Part shown: positions 1-9,284 of the stretch, in pieces | Layout of the letters: each line of letters begins with the position of its first letter | How positions within the stretch are numbered: the stretch's first letter is position 1 | Assembly: GCF_001280005.1 (NCBI RefSeq) | Contig: NZ_LGDW01000478.1 | Location: 1-64,000 of the forward strand | Length of the DNA: 64,000 nucleotides | Direction of reading: 5' to 3' | Source of the DNA: Streptomyces sp. NRRL WC-3618 | GTDB lineage: Bacteria; Actinomycetota; Actinomycetes; Streptomycetales; Streptomycetaceae | The notes under the pieces: model-generated | Databases searched by the model: none | The model's input: the letters and a program-made list of their open reading frames with translations, nothing else | Told to the model about the DNA's origin: nothing | Position numbers and translations under genes: made by a program

Positions 1-1
1 G

Positions 2-196
2 GCCGACCGGACACCCCCCTGCGGAGTGAAGTACCTGCGCTCCTCCGGCAACGGAACCTATCCCCTCCGCGCCACCATCACCTGGAAGATCCACTGGACG
101 GGGACCGGGGTCAACAACCCGGTGAACCTGCCCGACGGCGAGTTCGGCGCCCAGCAGGACGTTGTCGTACAGGAGATCCAAGCCGTCAACCGCTGA
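2..196 (+). CDS. C-terminal part of an uncharacterised protein (5' end outside window)
   Basis: An open frame runs from base 2 to a TGA at 194-196, giving 64 residues that end in QEIQAVNR. The segment is rich in Thr, Trp and Gly (motif TITWKIHW), which looks like a beta-rich extracytoplasmic domain, but no family can be named from this fragment. About 185 bp of non-coding sequence separates it from the next gene on the same strand. Coding potential is supported by strong third-position G/C and a clean stop. Confidence 0.6.
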   Translation, partial: ADRTPPCGVKYLRSSGNGTYPLRATITWKIHWTGTGVNNPVNLPDGEFGAQQDVVVQEIQAVNR

Positions 197-290
197 GCCG
201 CGTCGCATCGTATGGACGTCGACAGGCCGGGGAGGGGGGGCGGCGCATCGCCGCCCCCCCTTCCGCCGCCGGAATCGGTCCCGTTTTCTC

Positions 291-319
291 TGAAACATTT
301 CCCCCCGCCCACCGCATCA
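291..319 (+). promoter_or_regulatory. candidate ECF-type promoter upstream of the sigma gene
   Basis: TGAAAC at 291-296, then 17 bases, then GCATCA at 314-319, gives a spacing compatible with an ECF-sigma promoter. It lies about 60 bases upstream of the sigma gene start, and ECF sigma genes are often autoregulated. The match is weak and rests on spacing and the AAC core only. Confidence 0.25.
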
Positions 320-381
320 ATGAGGTGAAGGCAGTCCACGTGCTCAGGACTTGAGCGCGCCGCAGGCAGCAGGGGGAACGT

Positions 382-894
382 ATGAGAAGGGTCCGCGCGG
401 ACGAGTACGCGGAGTTCGCGGCGGCGCGCGCGGGGCATCTGTACCGCTCCGCGTGTCTGCTCACCGCCGGGGACACGTATCTCGCCGAGGACCTGGTGCA
501 GGAGACGCTCGGGCGGTTGTACGTGAACTGGGGGCGCGTCTCCCGGGCCAGTAACCCGGCGGGGTACGCGCAGACCGTGCTCACCCGCACCTTTCTCGCG
601 CATCAGCGGCGCCGCAGCAGTACCGAGCGGGCCACCGCCGTACTGCCCGACGTGGCCGTCCCCTCCGCCGGAGCCGACGTGACCATGCGGCTCACCCTCG
701 TCGAGGCGCTGGCCCAACTCGCGCCCAAGGACCGGGCGGTGGTCGTCCTGCGGTACTGGGAGGACCGTTCCATCGAGGAGACGGCCGGCGCGATGAACGT
801 CAGCTCGGCCGCCGTACGCACCCGCTGCGTCCGCGCTCTCGCCCGGCTGCGCACCCTCCTCGGCGAGGAGCTCGGCGAGTACGCGGCCCGCTGA
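382..894 (+). CDS. SigE-family ECF RNA polymerase sigma factor
   Basis: A 170-residue protein of normal length for an ECF sigma factor. Region 2 covers about residues 8-75, with LVQETLGRLYVNW in the core-binding helix. Region 4 covers about 105-160, with LAPKDRAVVVLRYWED and a helix-turn-helix around SIEETAGAMNVSSAAV. There is no anti-sigma domain. The ATG at 382 follows AGGGGGAA at 371-378. The next gene on the same strand encodes a single-pass membrane protein with a basic cytoplasmic N-terminus, the usual layout of a sigma/anti-sigma pair. This protein should direct RNA polymerase to a small stress or envelope regulon; the signal is unknown. The family call is firm; the regulon is not inferable. 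Confidence 0.9.
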   Translation: MRRVRADEYAEFAAARAGHLYRSACLLTAGDTYLAEDLVQETLGRLYVNWGRVSRASNPAGYAQTVLTRTFLAHQRRRSSTERATAVLPDVAVPSAGADVTMRLTLVEALAQLAPKDRAVVVLRYWEDRSIEETAGAMNVSSAAVRTRCVRALARLRTLLGEELGEYAAR

Positions 895-1003
895 GGCCCA
901 CCGCCCCAGCTCACCGGCCCCAGCTCACCGGGCCAGGTCTCCGAGAGCTCCTCCGCCCCGTCCGGTACACAATTTCCGTACACAGCAGAAGTGGTGGTTC
1001 GCC

Positions 1004-2299
1004 ATGCCCGTTGAACATCGAGACGACCAGTTCGAGGACCGGCTCGGCGCCGCCCTGCGCACCGCGGGCGGCACCTTCGACGCCGACCGCACCGCCCTCG
1101 TCGCCGGCGGCGAGACCCGTGGACGCAGGCTGCGAACGCGCCGCCGGACCGCTGTCGTGAGCGGCGCCGCCGCGATCGCCCTGGTGGGCGTGGGCGGCGC
1201 GCTGGTCGCGCCCTGGGGAGGGGACGGCACCGGGCAGCGCGCCGTGGGGGCCGGCGGGACGACCGTCGGACCCGGTGACGCCAGCCCCACCGCGACCGCC
1301 ACCGGCCCGTCCCCGGTCTCCGGCGCCCAACTGCTCAACACGCTCAAGGAGTTGCTTCCCTCGGGCAAGCTCAGCGAGCAGAAGTCGCGTGGCACCGCCT
1401 CGAAGAAGGGGCCGTACGCGTATGCCGTGTTCGACGACGGGAAGGGCGCCGCGGCTCTCTCCCTCAGCCTCCACCGGATCGTGCCGGGAAGCGGGCAGGC
1501 CCGTAAGGCGACCGAGTGTCCGGACAAGGCGTTCGTCCCGTACGACGACTGCGTGACGAGCCCGCTGCCCGGCGGTGCGCTGCTCAGGATCGTCAAGGGG
1601 TACGAGTATCCGGACCGCCGCGTCGACACCAAGCTGTGGACGGCGGACCTCGTCACCGCCGAGGGGGCGTATGTGTCGGTGATGGAGTGGAACGCCGCCG
1701 CCGAGAAGGACGCGCCCGTCAGCCGACCCGAACCTCCGCTGAACAGCGCCCAGTTGAAGACCCTGGTCGGCGATCCGGCATGGATCAGGGCCGTCAACGC
1801 CATCCCGGTGTCCGACGAGGTCGAGACGCCGCCGACCGCGAGCTCACCCGAGGAGGTCGAGAGCGACTCCATCGTGACGGCACTCACCGGGTTGCTCCCC
1901 AAGGGCCTCAGCGTGGTCGGGAAGAGCAAACCGGACACCGGGTTCGGGTATGTCGTCGTCGACGACGGCAAGGGCAAGAGCTTCGTCCAGATCAACGTGC
2001 AGCCCAACAGCCAGGACCTCGAAAAGGAGCTCTTCGGCGAGGGCTCGGGCGCCGTGACCCGGCCCGACGGCATCAAGGTCGTCGTCCGTCAGGGACCGGG
2101 CGACGACAAGGGCAAGGGGCTCGTCATGTGGACCGCCGACGCCCTCTGGCCCGACGGTCTGCGCGTGGTCGTCAGCGCCTTCAACTCCGCCAGCCAGATC
2201 ACCGGCCCGACCCGGAAGAACCCCGCCCTGACCCTCGACCAGCTCAAGGCGATCGCCACCGACTCCAAGTGGCAGCAGCTGCAGCCGGTCCCCAACTGA
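1004..2299 (+). CDS. single-pass membrane protein with duplicated extracellular domain, probable anti-sigma partner
   Basis: A 431-residue protein with a charged cytoplasmic N-terminus (1-48), one transmembrane helix (about 50-69) and a large Gly/Thr-rich extracytoplasmic part. The outer part has two related halves, about 107-265 and 290-431: each begins with a LLxxLxxLLP motif, continues with Y-x-V-(F/V)-DDGKG, and ends with a short Leu-Lys/Trp segment (DPAWIRAV and DSKWQQLQ). It sits 109 bp after the SigE-type gene on the same strand, so a role as its anti-sigma factor or co-regulator is inferred. No canonical zinc anti-sigma motif is visible, and the short N-terminus is atypical for one. 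A cell-wall or stress sensor is an alternative. Confidence 0.75.
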   Translation: MPVEHRDDQFEDRLGAALRTAGGTFDADRTALVAGGETRGRRLRTRRRTAVVSGAAAIALVGVGGALVAPWGGDGTGQRAVGAGGTTVGPGDASPTATATGPSPVSGAQLLNTLKELLPSGKLSEQKSRGTASKKGPYAYAVFDDGKGAAALSLSLHRIVPGSGQARKATECPDKAFVPYDDCVTSPLPGGALLRIVKGYEYPDRRVDTKLWTADLVTAEGAYVSVMEWNAAAEKDAPVSRPEPPLNSAQLKTLVGDPAWIRAVNAIPVSDEVETPPTASSPEEVESDSIVTALTGLLPKGLSVVGKSKPDTGFGYVVVDDGKGKSFVQINVQPNSQDLEKELFGEGSGAVTRPDGIKVVVRQGPGDDKGKGLVMWTADALWPDGLRVVVSAFNSASQITGPTRKNPALTLDQLKAIATDSKWQQLQPVPN

Positions 2300-2330
2300 G
2301 CCTTCACGGAAGGGTTTCGGAGACAAGGAC

Positions 2331-3701
2331 CTAGAAGAACTCCGACCACGGCTGGTCCCAGACCTGCTTCACGCACAGCACCAGGAACAGCAGGCCCGCG
2401 ATCACCAGCATCGCGTTGCTCAGCAGCCGGTTGCGCCATTCGGCGGGCGTGCGTGCGGAGTTGAGCAGGACCAGCAGCGTGCCGGCCAGGAAGGGGAGAA
2501 AGGCCGCGCCCAGGACGCCGTACAGGATGATCAGGCGGAAGGGCTGGCCCTGGAAGAGCAGGACGATGGGCGGGAAGGTCAGCCACAGCAGGTACGCGCG
2601 AAACGGCCACGACCGTTCGCGCGTGCCCGAGGCGACCTCCTCGCCCGTTGTCCGGGTGCCGCGGAAGCGTTCCACGAAGTCCGCGAACATCAGGCTCACG
2701 CCGTGCCAGACGCCGATCAACGACGTGTAGGAGGTGGCGAAGAAGCCGATCAGGAAGAACTTCGCGGTCGCCGAGCCGTACTTGTCCGCCAGGATGTCGC
2801 TCAGCTGGATCAGGCCCTTGTCGCCGCTCGCGATCGCAATGTTCGCCGAATGCAGCAACTCCGCGCCCACGAACAGCATCGCCACCACGAAGATGCCCGT
2901 CGTCGCGTACGCGACCCGGTTGTCGAGGCGCATCACCTTCATCCAGCCCGTGTTGGTCCAGCCCTTCGCGTTGACCCAGTAGCCGTACGCGGCAAGGGTG
3001 ATGGTGCCGCCCACACCGCCGATCAGGCCCAGCGTGTTGAGAATGGAGTCCTTCTCGTCGGGGAGGACGGGCAGCAGGCCGGCGAAGGCGTCCGCGAGGT
3101 TGGGGGTGACCCGGATCGCGAGGTAGACCGTGACGACGAACATCACGCCCACCAGCACGGTCATGACCTTCTCGAAGACCTCGTACTTGTTGAACCAGAC
3201 GAAGACCAGGCCCGACAACCCGCACAGGATCGCCCACCACTTGAGGTCCATGACGTCCGGGAACAGCGCCTGCAGCGGCAGCGCGCTCGACGACATCGCG
3301 GCCGCGCCGTAGACGAAGCCCCAGATCACGACGTACGCGACGAAGAAGTACGTCGTCCAGCGGCCGAGGCTCGCCCAGCCGTCGAAGAGGGTGCGGCCGG
3401 TGGAGAGGTGCCAGCGGCCCGCCGCCTCGGCGAGGGAGATCTTCACCAGGCAGCCGAGTACGGCGGCCCACAGGAGGGTGTAGCCGAAGTTGCTGCCCGC
3501 GATGAGTGTCGCCACCAGGTCGCCGGCGCCGACTCCGGTCGCCGCGACCACGATTCCCGGGCCGATGTACTTCCAACTGGACTTGCGAGGCGCTGAGTTG
3601 GTGCCAGAGAGGCCGGAGACGCCGGTGGCTTCCGTCGCGCCCGCGGCCCTCATTGCCCCTGGTTCGTTTGCTTCCGTGGAGTTTCCTGTGGTGTCCGCCA
3701 T
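2331..3701 (-). CDS. Nramp-related transporter lacking the canonical metal-site motifs
   Basis: A 456-residue polytopic protein with about 11 hydrophobic segments and an overall Nramp fold pattern, starting at WKYIGPGIVVAATGVGAGD (about 43-61). In canonical Nramp proteins helix 1 carries DPGN and helix 6 carries MPH. Here helix 1 reads ATGVGAGDL and the helix 6 equivalent reads GGTITLAAYGYW, so neither Mn/Fe-binding motif is present. The substrate may therefore not be a transition metal; Mg2+, Al3+ or another solute are possibilities known among Nramp relatives. I chose ATG 3701 (MADTTGN); ATG 3653 has a better Shine-Dalgarno (AGGGG) and is the alternative. The gene lies 95 bp downstream of an RsbW-like ATPase gene on the same strand. 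Confidence 0.8.
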   Translation of the reverse strand: MADTTGNSTEANEPGAMRAAGATEATGVSGLSGTNSAPRKSSWKYIGPGIVVAATGVGAGDLVATLIAGSNFGYTLLWAAVLGCLVKISLAEAAGRWHLSTGRTLFDGWASLGRWTTYFFVAYVVIWGFVYGAAAMSSSALPLQALFPDVMDLKWWAILCGLSGLVFVWFNKYEVFEKVMTVLVGVMFVVTVYLAIRVTPNLADAFAGLLPVLPDEKDSILNTLGLIGGVGGTITLAAYGYWVNAKGWTNTGWMKVMRLDNRVAYATTGIFVVAMLFVGAELLHSANIAIASGDKGLIQLSDILADKYGSATAKFFLIGFFATSYTSLIGVWHGVSLMFADFVERFRGTRTTGEEVASGTRERSWPFRAYLLWLTFPPIVLLFQGQPFRLIILYGVLGAAFLPFLAGTLLVLLNSARTPAEWRNRLLSNAMLVIAGLLFLVLCVKQVWDQPWSEFF

Positions 3702-3796
3702 GTACGTCAAGAAAGCGCAAAGGGGTTGGTCGCACAAGGGGGCGTTCCGGAGCCGGAGTTGGACAGCCGGGCATCCGGCGTCCGGAACCGGGTCCG

Positions 3797-4309
3797 CTAC
3801 GGCTGTCGCCGACCACAGCCGTCGGACCCGCAGGTGCCGAGCTCGAACCACACGGTCTTGCCCGGCCCGTCCTGGTGACAGCCCCAGCGCCTCGCGAGCG
3901 CGTCCACCAGGAACATCCCCCGGCCGCTCTCCGCGACGCCGGCGCACCGTACCCGTGGAGTGCGACGGCCGGTGTCGGTGACCTCGCAGCGCAGGACGCC
4001 GTGCGCCGCCCAGAGCGTGAACCGGAACGGGCTCGCGGCGTGCAGCACCGCGTTGGTGACCAGCTCGCTGACGAGCAGTTCCGCCACATCGAGGAGGTCG
4101 ACGGCGTGGTCGGTCAGGTTCTCCCCGCCGACCAGGCCCCACTCCTCCAACTTCCTGCGTATCTCCGCTCGGGCCTCACGGGCGGCGGTGGGGCACGGGT
4201 CGTACTCGACGCTCAAATGGCCTGCCCCCAGCGGGGGTTGGAGGTATGAGCCATACCGAGGGACGGGATCCGGGCCGTGTCCCCCGGTGTCCCCGGAGAG
4301 TTGCAGCAT
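3797..4309 (-). CDS. RsbW-like ATP-binding protein (anti-sigma factor-type HATPase)
   Basis: A 170-residue protein with a GHKL ATPase fold. The N-box is SELVTNAVLHA (Asn86), the D-T-G motif is at 112-114, a Gly-rich lid ESGRGMFL is at 127-134, and the last strand is GPGKTVWFE (148-156). This is the stand-alone HATPase_c_2 type that Streptomyces encodes in dozens of copies. They usually act as serine kinases on anti-anti-sigma proteins or bind sigma factors. No STAS partner or SigB-type sigma gene is adjacent, so its partner is unknown. The start is set by GAAGG six bases before ATG 4309. Confidence 0.85.
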   Translation of the reverse strand: MLQLSGDTGGHGPDPVPRYGSYLQPPLGAGHLSVEYDPCPTAAREARAEIRRKLEEWGLVGGENLTDHAVDLLDVAELLVSELVTNAVLHAASPFRFTLWAAHGVLRCEVTDTGRRTPRVRCAGVAESGRGMFLVDALARRWGCHQDGPGKTVWFELGTCGSDGCGRRQP

Positions 4310-4408
4310 GCCTTCAGGATCGCCTCCACGGACGCGCCCGCGCGCGGGGAGAAATACCTGTTTCCGTAGGCACCACGTGCTGACGGCGATATCGGTGATG
4401 TCGGCGAT

Positions 4409-4457
4409 GCCAGTGGTGTGGGTGGTGCCAGTGGTGTGAGTTGTGTGGGTGGTGTCA
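4409..4457. repeat. short GTG-rich direct repeats
   Basis: GCCAGTGGTGTG occurs at 4409-4420 and again at 4427-4438 (period 18), followed by a related GTGTGGGTGGTGTCA at 4443-4457. The array fills the gap between the RsbW-like gene and the stop codon of the LuxR-type regulator. It looks like a decaying minisatellite with no obvious binding-site symmetry. Confidence 0.5.
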
Positions 4458-6950
4458 GCGATGCGTTGCCACCCAGGCGGCGATCTGAGCGCGGTTGGCG
4501 AAGCCGAGTTTGCCGAGGATGTGTTCCACGTGACCTTCGGCGGTACGGCGGGCGATCACCAGACGGTCGGCGATCTGCTGGTTGGCGAGGCCCTCGGCGA
4601 CGAGCGCGGCCACCTCGGTCTCGCGGCGGGTGAGACCGGACGGCGACCCGGAGCGCCGGTCGGCCGACTCGCGCTCCCCCAGCGCGTACGTGACGATCCC
4701 CGCGCGGCCGGATGCCTTCCCGCGACGGTACGCCCGCTCGTACGCCCGCCGCCCGAGGCCCTCGCGTGCCCGGGTCTCGGCGTTCTGGCGTACGGCGTCG
4801 AAGGGAGCGGCCCGGACGCTGTCGGCGCCGCCGAGCAGGACGGCGGCGCGATCAAGGCCGTGGTCGCGCCCGTGCTCGCGCTCATCCTCGTGCTGGTCGT
4901 GGTCGTGGTCGTGATCGTGGTCATGGGAAGTCGCGATCAGGGCGAGGAGGTCGAGGGCGGGAGCGATGCCGAGGACGTCGTTGAGGGCGTGTGCGATGCG
5001 CAGGGCCGCTCGGGCGGGCGGTTCGGCCCGATGCCAGTCCTCGCGGACGGTGTGGGCGAGGGCGAGCGCCCGCAGGGCATACGAACGCACCCACTCCTCG
5101 CCGTACTCCTCGCACACCCGCAGGGCGTCCTCACAGACGGCGACCGCCCGGTCTGCCTCCCCCGACGAGGCGCGCGCACAGGCGAGTTGGACACGTTCGA
5201 GTCCGGCGAGACCGGCATGGCCCCCGGGTACGGGATCCCGCGCCACGGTGTCCTCGAAGTGCCGCAGGGCGGCGGCCGGTTCACCGCCGAGCAGATGGCC
5301 GACCCCGATGACGTACCCGGCGTGCGCCTCCTCGGCGGCGTCCCCGAGACGCCGGGCGAGGGCGTGCGCCTCCTCGGCTCGCCGCCTGCCCCGGGCGCGG
5401 TCCTCCGACGTACCGGTGAGCAGCCCGAGCAGTCCGGCGACCCACAGCGCCCGGGCCCGCTCACGGCTGGGCTCGGGGTTCGCTTCGAGGGCGCGGTCGA
5501 GCCAGTGCGCGCCCTCGCCCGGTGCGCCGCACGCCACCCAGTGGAACCAGAGGGTGCCAGCGAGACGGAGTCCGGCGAGCGCGTCGTCGGGGGCGCCTCC
5601 GTTCGCCCCGAGGCTGAAGTCCAGGGCGGCGCGCAGGTTGGCCCCATCGGCGTGGAGGCGGGCGGCCAGGTGCTGTTGGCCGGGGCCGAACCAGGTCTGC
5701 TCGTACGCCGACGCCCGGGCCTGCGTCCAGTCGCGGTGCCGGCGCCGGGCTGCCCGTTCCTCCCCGGTGCGCTGCTTCAGCCGGTCGAGGCCGTACTGCC
5801 GGAGGGTGCCGAGCAGCCGGTACCGTACGCCGCCGTCCGGGCCCGGTTCCCGGCTCAGTACGGACTTGCCGACCAGGGCGGCCACGACTGCGACCACGTC
5901 GTCGATGCCGTCGCCGCACACGGCCTCCGCCGTCTCCAGGTCGAAGTCGGCGGCCAGCACCGAGGCCCGCGCCCACACCGACCGCTCCGCCGGCGTGCAC
6001 AGTTGGTGACTCCGGTCGATCGCCGCCCGCAGGGTGCGGTGGCCGTGACCGTCGTAGACGGTGGTGAGCAGTTCGTCGGTGTTCGCGTTCAGGTCGCCCG
6101 GTTCGGTCAGGCGGGCCGCGGCCAGCTCGATCGCCAGGGGCAGGCCGTCGAGGCGGCGGCACAGGTGGGCCACGGTGGTGCGGTTGGCGGGGGTGAGCGT
6201 GAAGCCGGGGGCCGCTGCCGCGGCTCGGTCGGCGAAGAGGGCGAGGGCCGGGTGGCGGTGGGGCGCGGAGAGGTCGCCGTTCGGGTCCGGGACCGGCAAC
6301 GGCCGTACGTCCAGCAGGTGTTCCTCCGTCAGTCCCAGACGGTGCCGACTGGTGACGAGGATCCGTACGCCGGTGGTGCCGTGCAGGAGTGCGCCGGCGA
6401 GTTCGGCGCACTCCCTGTGCAGGTGTTCGCAGTTGTCGAGGACCAGGAGAAGGCGTCGGGCTCTCAGCCGGTCGGCGAGGACGTCCAGGGCGGCCACGTC
6501 TTCCGGGCGGCCGTGCGTGGGGTGCGTGACCGGGTCGGGCGGGCCCAGCGCCTCCGCGACGGCGCGCGGTACGAGGTCCGGGTCGTCGCGGTCGTCGTGG
6601 GCATCGAGCCCGGCCAGCTGCACGAAACGGACGCCGTCCGGGAAGGCGCGGGTCAGACGGGCGGCGATACGGGCGGCCAGGCGCGACTTGCCGACGCCGG
6701 CCGGACCGGTCAGGGTGACGAGGCGGGCCCTGGTCAGGAGGGCGCGGATGTCGGCCTGTTCGGCGCGGCGGTCGACGAAGCTGGTGGTCTCGACCGGCGG
6801 TTCGGCCGATGTCAGGCACGTCGTCGCCGGTGTCCGACACGGCGTTTCCGTTGTCCGGCACGGCGTCGCCGGTGATCGGCAGACCGTCGCCTGCGATCGG
6901 CAGACCGTCTCCGGTGCTCGGGGATCTGTTCGTGACGCTGATCCGCCCAT
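4455..6950 (-). CDS. LuxR-family regulator with AAA/NB-ARC ATPase and TPR-like repeats
   Basis: An 831-residue LAL/AfsR-like regulator. An odd Cys-rich N-terminus (16-50) made of five degenerate heptads ([35 protein letters not shown]) precedes the ATPase. Walker A is [10 protein letters not shown] (81-90), followed by a Walker B-like [10 protein letters not shown], a winged-helix and TPR-like helical repeats. The LuxR helix-turn-helix is at about 773-826 ([22 protein letters not shown]). A His/Asp tract of about 24 residues (675-698) interrupts the helical region. Start ATG 6950 follows GGAAGG eight bases upstream. Such proteins are usually ATP- and ligand-dependent activators of secondary-metabolism or catabolic genes. 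The divergent carboxypeptidase gene is a possible target; there is no direct evidence. Confidence 0.85.
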   Translation of the reverse strand: MGGSASRTDPRAPETVCRSQATVCRSPATPCRTTETPCRTPATTCLTSAEPPVETTSFVDRRAEQADIRALLTRARLVTLTGPAGVGKSRLAARIAARLTRAFPDGVRFVQLAGLDAHDDRDDPDLVPRAVAEALGPPDPVTHPTHGRPEDVAALDVLADRLRARRLLLVLDNCEHLHRECAELAGALLHGTTGVRILVTSRHRLGLTEEHLLDVRPLPVPDPNGDLSAPHRHPALALFADRAAAAAPGFTLTPANRTTVAHLCRRLDGLPLAIELAAARLTEPGDLNANTDELLTTVYDGHGHRTLRAAIDRSHQLCTPAERSVWARASVLAADFDLETAEAVCGDGIDDVVAVVAALVGKSVLSREPGPDGGVRYRLLGTLRQYGLDRLKQRTGEERAARRRHRDWTQARASAYEQTWFGPGQQHLAARLHADGANLRAALDFSLGANGGAPDDALAGLRLAGTLWFHWVACGAPGEGAHWLDRALEANPEPSRERARALWVAGLLGLLTGTSEDRARGRRRAEEAHALARRLGDAAEEAHAGYVIGVGHLLGGEPAAALRHFEDTVARDPVPGGHAGLAGLERVQLACARASSGEADRAVAVCEDALRVCEEYGEEWVRSYALRALALAHTVREDWHRAEPPARAALRIAHALNDVLGIAPALDLLALIATSHDHDHDHDHDQHEDEREHGRDHGLDRAAVLLGGADSVRAAPFDAVRQNAETRAREGLGRRAYERAYRRGKASGRAGIVTYALGERESADRRSGSPSGLTRRETEVAALVAEGLANQQIADRLVIARRTAEGHVEHILGKLGFANRAQIAAWVATHR

Positions 6951-7246
6951 GCTCAGCACCTTCCAACAGCGCCCGTGGATCACACCCTCGGGTCACACGC
7001 GCGGGTGCACTTGGCGAGGAGCCCGCGACGGGAGACGCGGGGACGCGTAGCCTTCGCGCGCTCTTTTCCGGCCCGCGTGGCCAGCCGGTTCACGCCATCG
7101 CCCTTTATGCGCTCTTGACCTGCCCATGTCACAGCCGCACCATGAGCCGCACACCCGCATCAGTCCGTCGCACCGAAGAACCACCCCCCGGCTCCACTCC
7201 CCAGCGTCCGGAGATCCCGGAACTCCCGGAGAAAACAGGAGACTTC

Positions 7247-8605
7247 ATGCGACTTCGCATACGAGGCTCAGGTGTCCGCGGCGGCAGACGGTCCGCCGCA
7301 GCCGTCGGCCTGCTGTCCCTCGCCCTCGCCGTCGGCGTCACCTCCGCGACCCCCGACGCCACCGCGAACAGCGCCAGGCGCCCGGCGGCCTCGGCGGACG
7401 ACATCCACCAGTACGAGATCAACTTCGCGAACTCCACGTCCGACGTCCGCACCGACATCATGGCGTCGGGCGTGACCGTGGACGAGGCCGACGAGGAGAC
7501 CGTCGTGGTCTCCGGCCGCGCCGACCAGGCCCGGAAACTGGCCCAACGCGGCTACGTGATCACCCTGTTGGGCTCGGCCCCGAACCGGGCCGCCGCCCCC
7601 GACGACGTACGGCTGCGCGACTTCCCCACAGCCGACTCCCGCTATCACAACTACGCGGAGATGACGTCGGAGATCAACTCCATCGTCGCGGCCAACCCCT
7701 CCATCGCCAGCCAGCGGGTCATCGGGACCTCGTACTCGGGCCGGAACATCGTCGCCATCAAGCTCAGCGACAACGTCGGCACCGACGAGGCCGAGCCCGA
7801 GGTGCTGTTCACCCACCACCAGCACGCCCGCGAGCACCTCACCGTCGAGATGGCGCTCTACCTGCTGCGCAACCTGACCTCGACCTACGCCACCGACCCC
7901 CGGGTCAAGGCCATGATCGACTCCCGTGAGATCTGGATCATCCCGGACCTCAACCCGGACGGCGGCGAGTACGACATCGCGACCGGCTCGTACCGCTCAT
8001 GGCGCAAGAACCGCCAACCCAACACCGGTTCGTCGAACGTCGGTACGGACCTCAACCGAAACTGGAACTACCGCTGGGGCTGCTGCGGCGGTTCCTCCGG
8101 CTCGACCTCGTCGGAGACCTACCGGGGTCGGTCCGCCGAGTCCGCTCCCGAGGTCAAGGTGGTCGCCGACTTCGTACGCAGCCGGGTCGTCGGCGGCGTC
8201 CAGCAGATCAAGACGGGCATCGACTTCCACACGTACAGCGAACTGGTGCTGTGGCCCTTCGGGTTCACGAACGACAACACGACGACGGGTATGACCCAGG
8301 ACGACCGGGACGCCTTCGCCACGGTCGGCGGGAAGATGGCCGCCAGCAACGGCTACACGCCGGAGCAGTCCAGCGACCTGTACATCACGGACGGCTCGAT
8401 CGACGACTACCTCTGGGGCAGTCAGAAGATCTTCGCCTTCACGTTCGAGATGTATCCGTCGTCCAGTTCGAGCGGCGGCTTCTACCCGCCCGACGAGGTG
8501 ATCGACCGGGAGACGGCGCGCAACCGCGACGCGGTTCTGCAGTTGCTGGAGAACTCGGACTGTATGTACCGGTCCATCGGCAAGCAGGCGCAGTACTGCT
8601 CCTGA
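7247..8605 (+). CDS. secreted zinc carboxypeptidase, M14 family
   Basis: A 452-residue preproenzyme that removes C-terminal amino acids from peptides outside the cell. Residues 1 to about 39 form a signal peptide (double Arg, then [11 protein letters not shown]). A propeptide follows to about 125 and the catalytic domain runs to the end. Zinc ligands are His193 and Glu196 (HHQHAREH) and His328 (DFHTYSE). Asn270-Arg271 in DLNRNW are carboxylate-binding residues, and Glu401 in FTFEMYP is the catalytic base. The size and the HAREH/DLNRNW motifs match carboxypeptidase T-type enzymes of actinomycetes. The start is fixed by ACAGGAGA at 7236-7243. The gene is divergent from the LuxR-ATPase gene across about 296 bp in which no further gene is visible. 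Confidence 0.93.
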   Translation: MRLRIRGSGVRGGRRSAAAVGLLSLALAVGVTSATPDATANSARRPAASADDIHQYEINFANSTSDVRTDIMASGVTVDEADEETVVVSGRADQARKLAQRGYVITLLGSAPNRAAAPDDVRLRDFPTADSRYHNYAEMTSEINSIVAANPSIASQRVIGTSYSGRNIVAIKLSDNVGTDEAEPEVLFTHHQHAREHLTVEMALYLLRNLTSTYATDPRVKAMIDSREIWIIPDLNPDGGEYDIATGSYRSWRKNRQPNTGSSNVGTDLNRNWNYRWGCCGGSSGSTSSETYRGRSAESAPEVKVVADFVRSRVVGGVQQIKTGIDFHTYSELVLWPFGFTNDNTTTGMTQDDRDAFATVGGKMAASNGYTPEQSSDLYITDGSIDDYLWGSQKIFAFTFEMYPSSSSSGGFYPPDEVIDRETARNRDAVLQLLENSDCMYRSIGKQAQYCS

Positions 8606-8621
8606 CGGGTGTCCGAGGTAG

Positions 8622-8680
8622 GGGGAACTGCGGGCCGGCCGTGGCTGGTCGCGCAGTTCCCCGCGCCCTACGGGGCGCTT
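8622..8680. terminator. long hairpin between convergent genes, member of the GTTCCCCGCGCCC repeat family
   Basis: GGGGAACTGCG at 8622-8632 pairs perfectly with CGCAGTTCCCC at 8652-8662. A second hairpin, GCGCCC-TACG-GGGCGC, follows and runs into the end of the minus-strand gene. It lies between the carboxypeptidase stop and the convergent gene at 8668, so a bidirectional terminator role is likely. The core also occurs near 10.88, 19.19 and 29.17-29.32 kb. Confidence 0.7.
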
Positions 8681-9216
8681 TCCTCGAAGTAGGTGTCCAG
8701 GACCTTGTCCAGCTCCGCTTCCCACTCCTGGTGCTGGGACTTCGCCTTCGCCTCGATCTCGACCGGGTACCAGCGGCGGTCCGGGGTGTGGACCGTCACC
8801 GTGAACCGCTTGCCGAAGCGCGAGGTCTCCGTCTCCACGGCCCCGATCTCGTCCCAGCGGAACTCGCACTCCTGGTCGTCCAGGGAGAGCCGTACGCCGC
8901 TGTGGTCGGCGATGATCTTCGCCCGGCGGTCGGACGCCTCGAAGACGGGGCCGCCCTCCGGGGCCTCCGCCTCGGTTGCGGGCTCCGTCTCGGGCTCCGT
9001 CTCCGGCTCCGATTCCGCTTCGGCCGCCGACGTCGCGTCCTTTGGTGCGGACTCCTCCGGTGCGGACTCCTCCGACGGCTCCGGGACCCTGTCCTCCGGC
9101 TCGGCCGGCACGGGTGACATGAGCCCGGGGATGGCCGCCGGGTCTACCGCGGCGGTTTCCAGGGGCTTGCTGCTCGAACCTATGCGCTGCTCCACAGGCG
9201 GAAGTATGGCGGACAT
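8668..9216 (-). CDS. uncharacterised acidic protein with C-terminal conserved beta domain
   Basis: A 182-residue protein. Residues about 45-95 are a Glu/Pro/Thr/Ala low-complexity stretch with an imperfect EPET repeat. The C-terminal 85 residues look like a folded alpha/beta domain (VRLSLDDQECEFRWDEIGAVE, then FTVTVHTPDRRWYPVEIEAK) ending in a helix. There is no signal peptide or membrane helix. The fold suggests a small PH-like domain, but no family is recognised. The start at ATG 9216 has no strong ribosome-binding site. The gene converges with the carboxypeptidase gene and lies downstream of the permease gene on the same strand. Confidence 0.7.
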   Translation of the reverse strand: MSAILPPVEQRIGSSSKPLETAAVDPAAIPGLMSPVPAEPEDRVPEPSEESAPEESAPKDATSAAEAESEPETEPETEPATEAEAPEGGPVFEASDRRAKIIADHSGVRLSLDDQECEFRWDEIGAVETETSRFGKRFTVTVHTPDRRWYPVEIEAKAKSQHQEWEAELDKVLDTYFEESAP

Positions 9217-9284
9217 TGCTGTGTCATGGGACAGCAGGGGCCGGTGAGATCGCGAAGAGTTCCGGAATCGGCCGAAGTGAACGC

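Noticed and set aside
4443..6875. An 810-codon open frame on the plus strand across the LuxR regulator
   Set aside because: It is antisense to a clear LuxR-ATPase gene and arises from high third-position G+C. No ribosome site or family motif.
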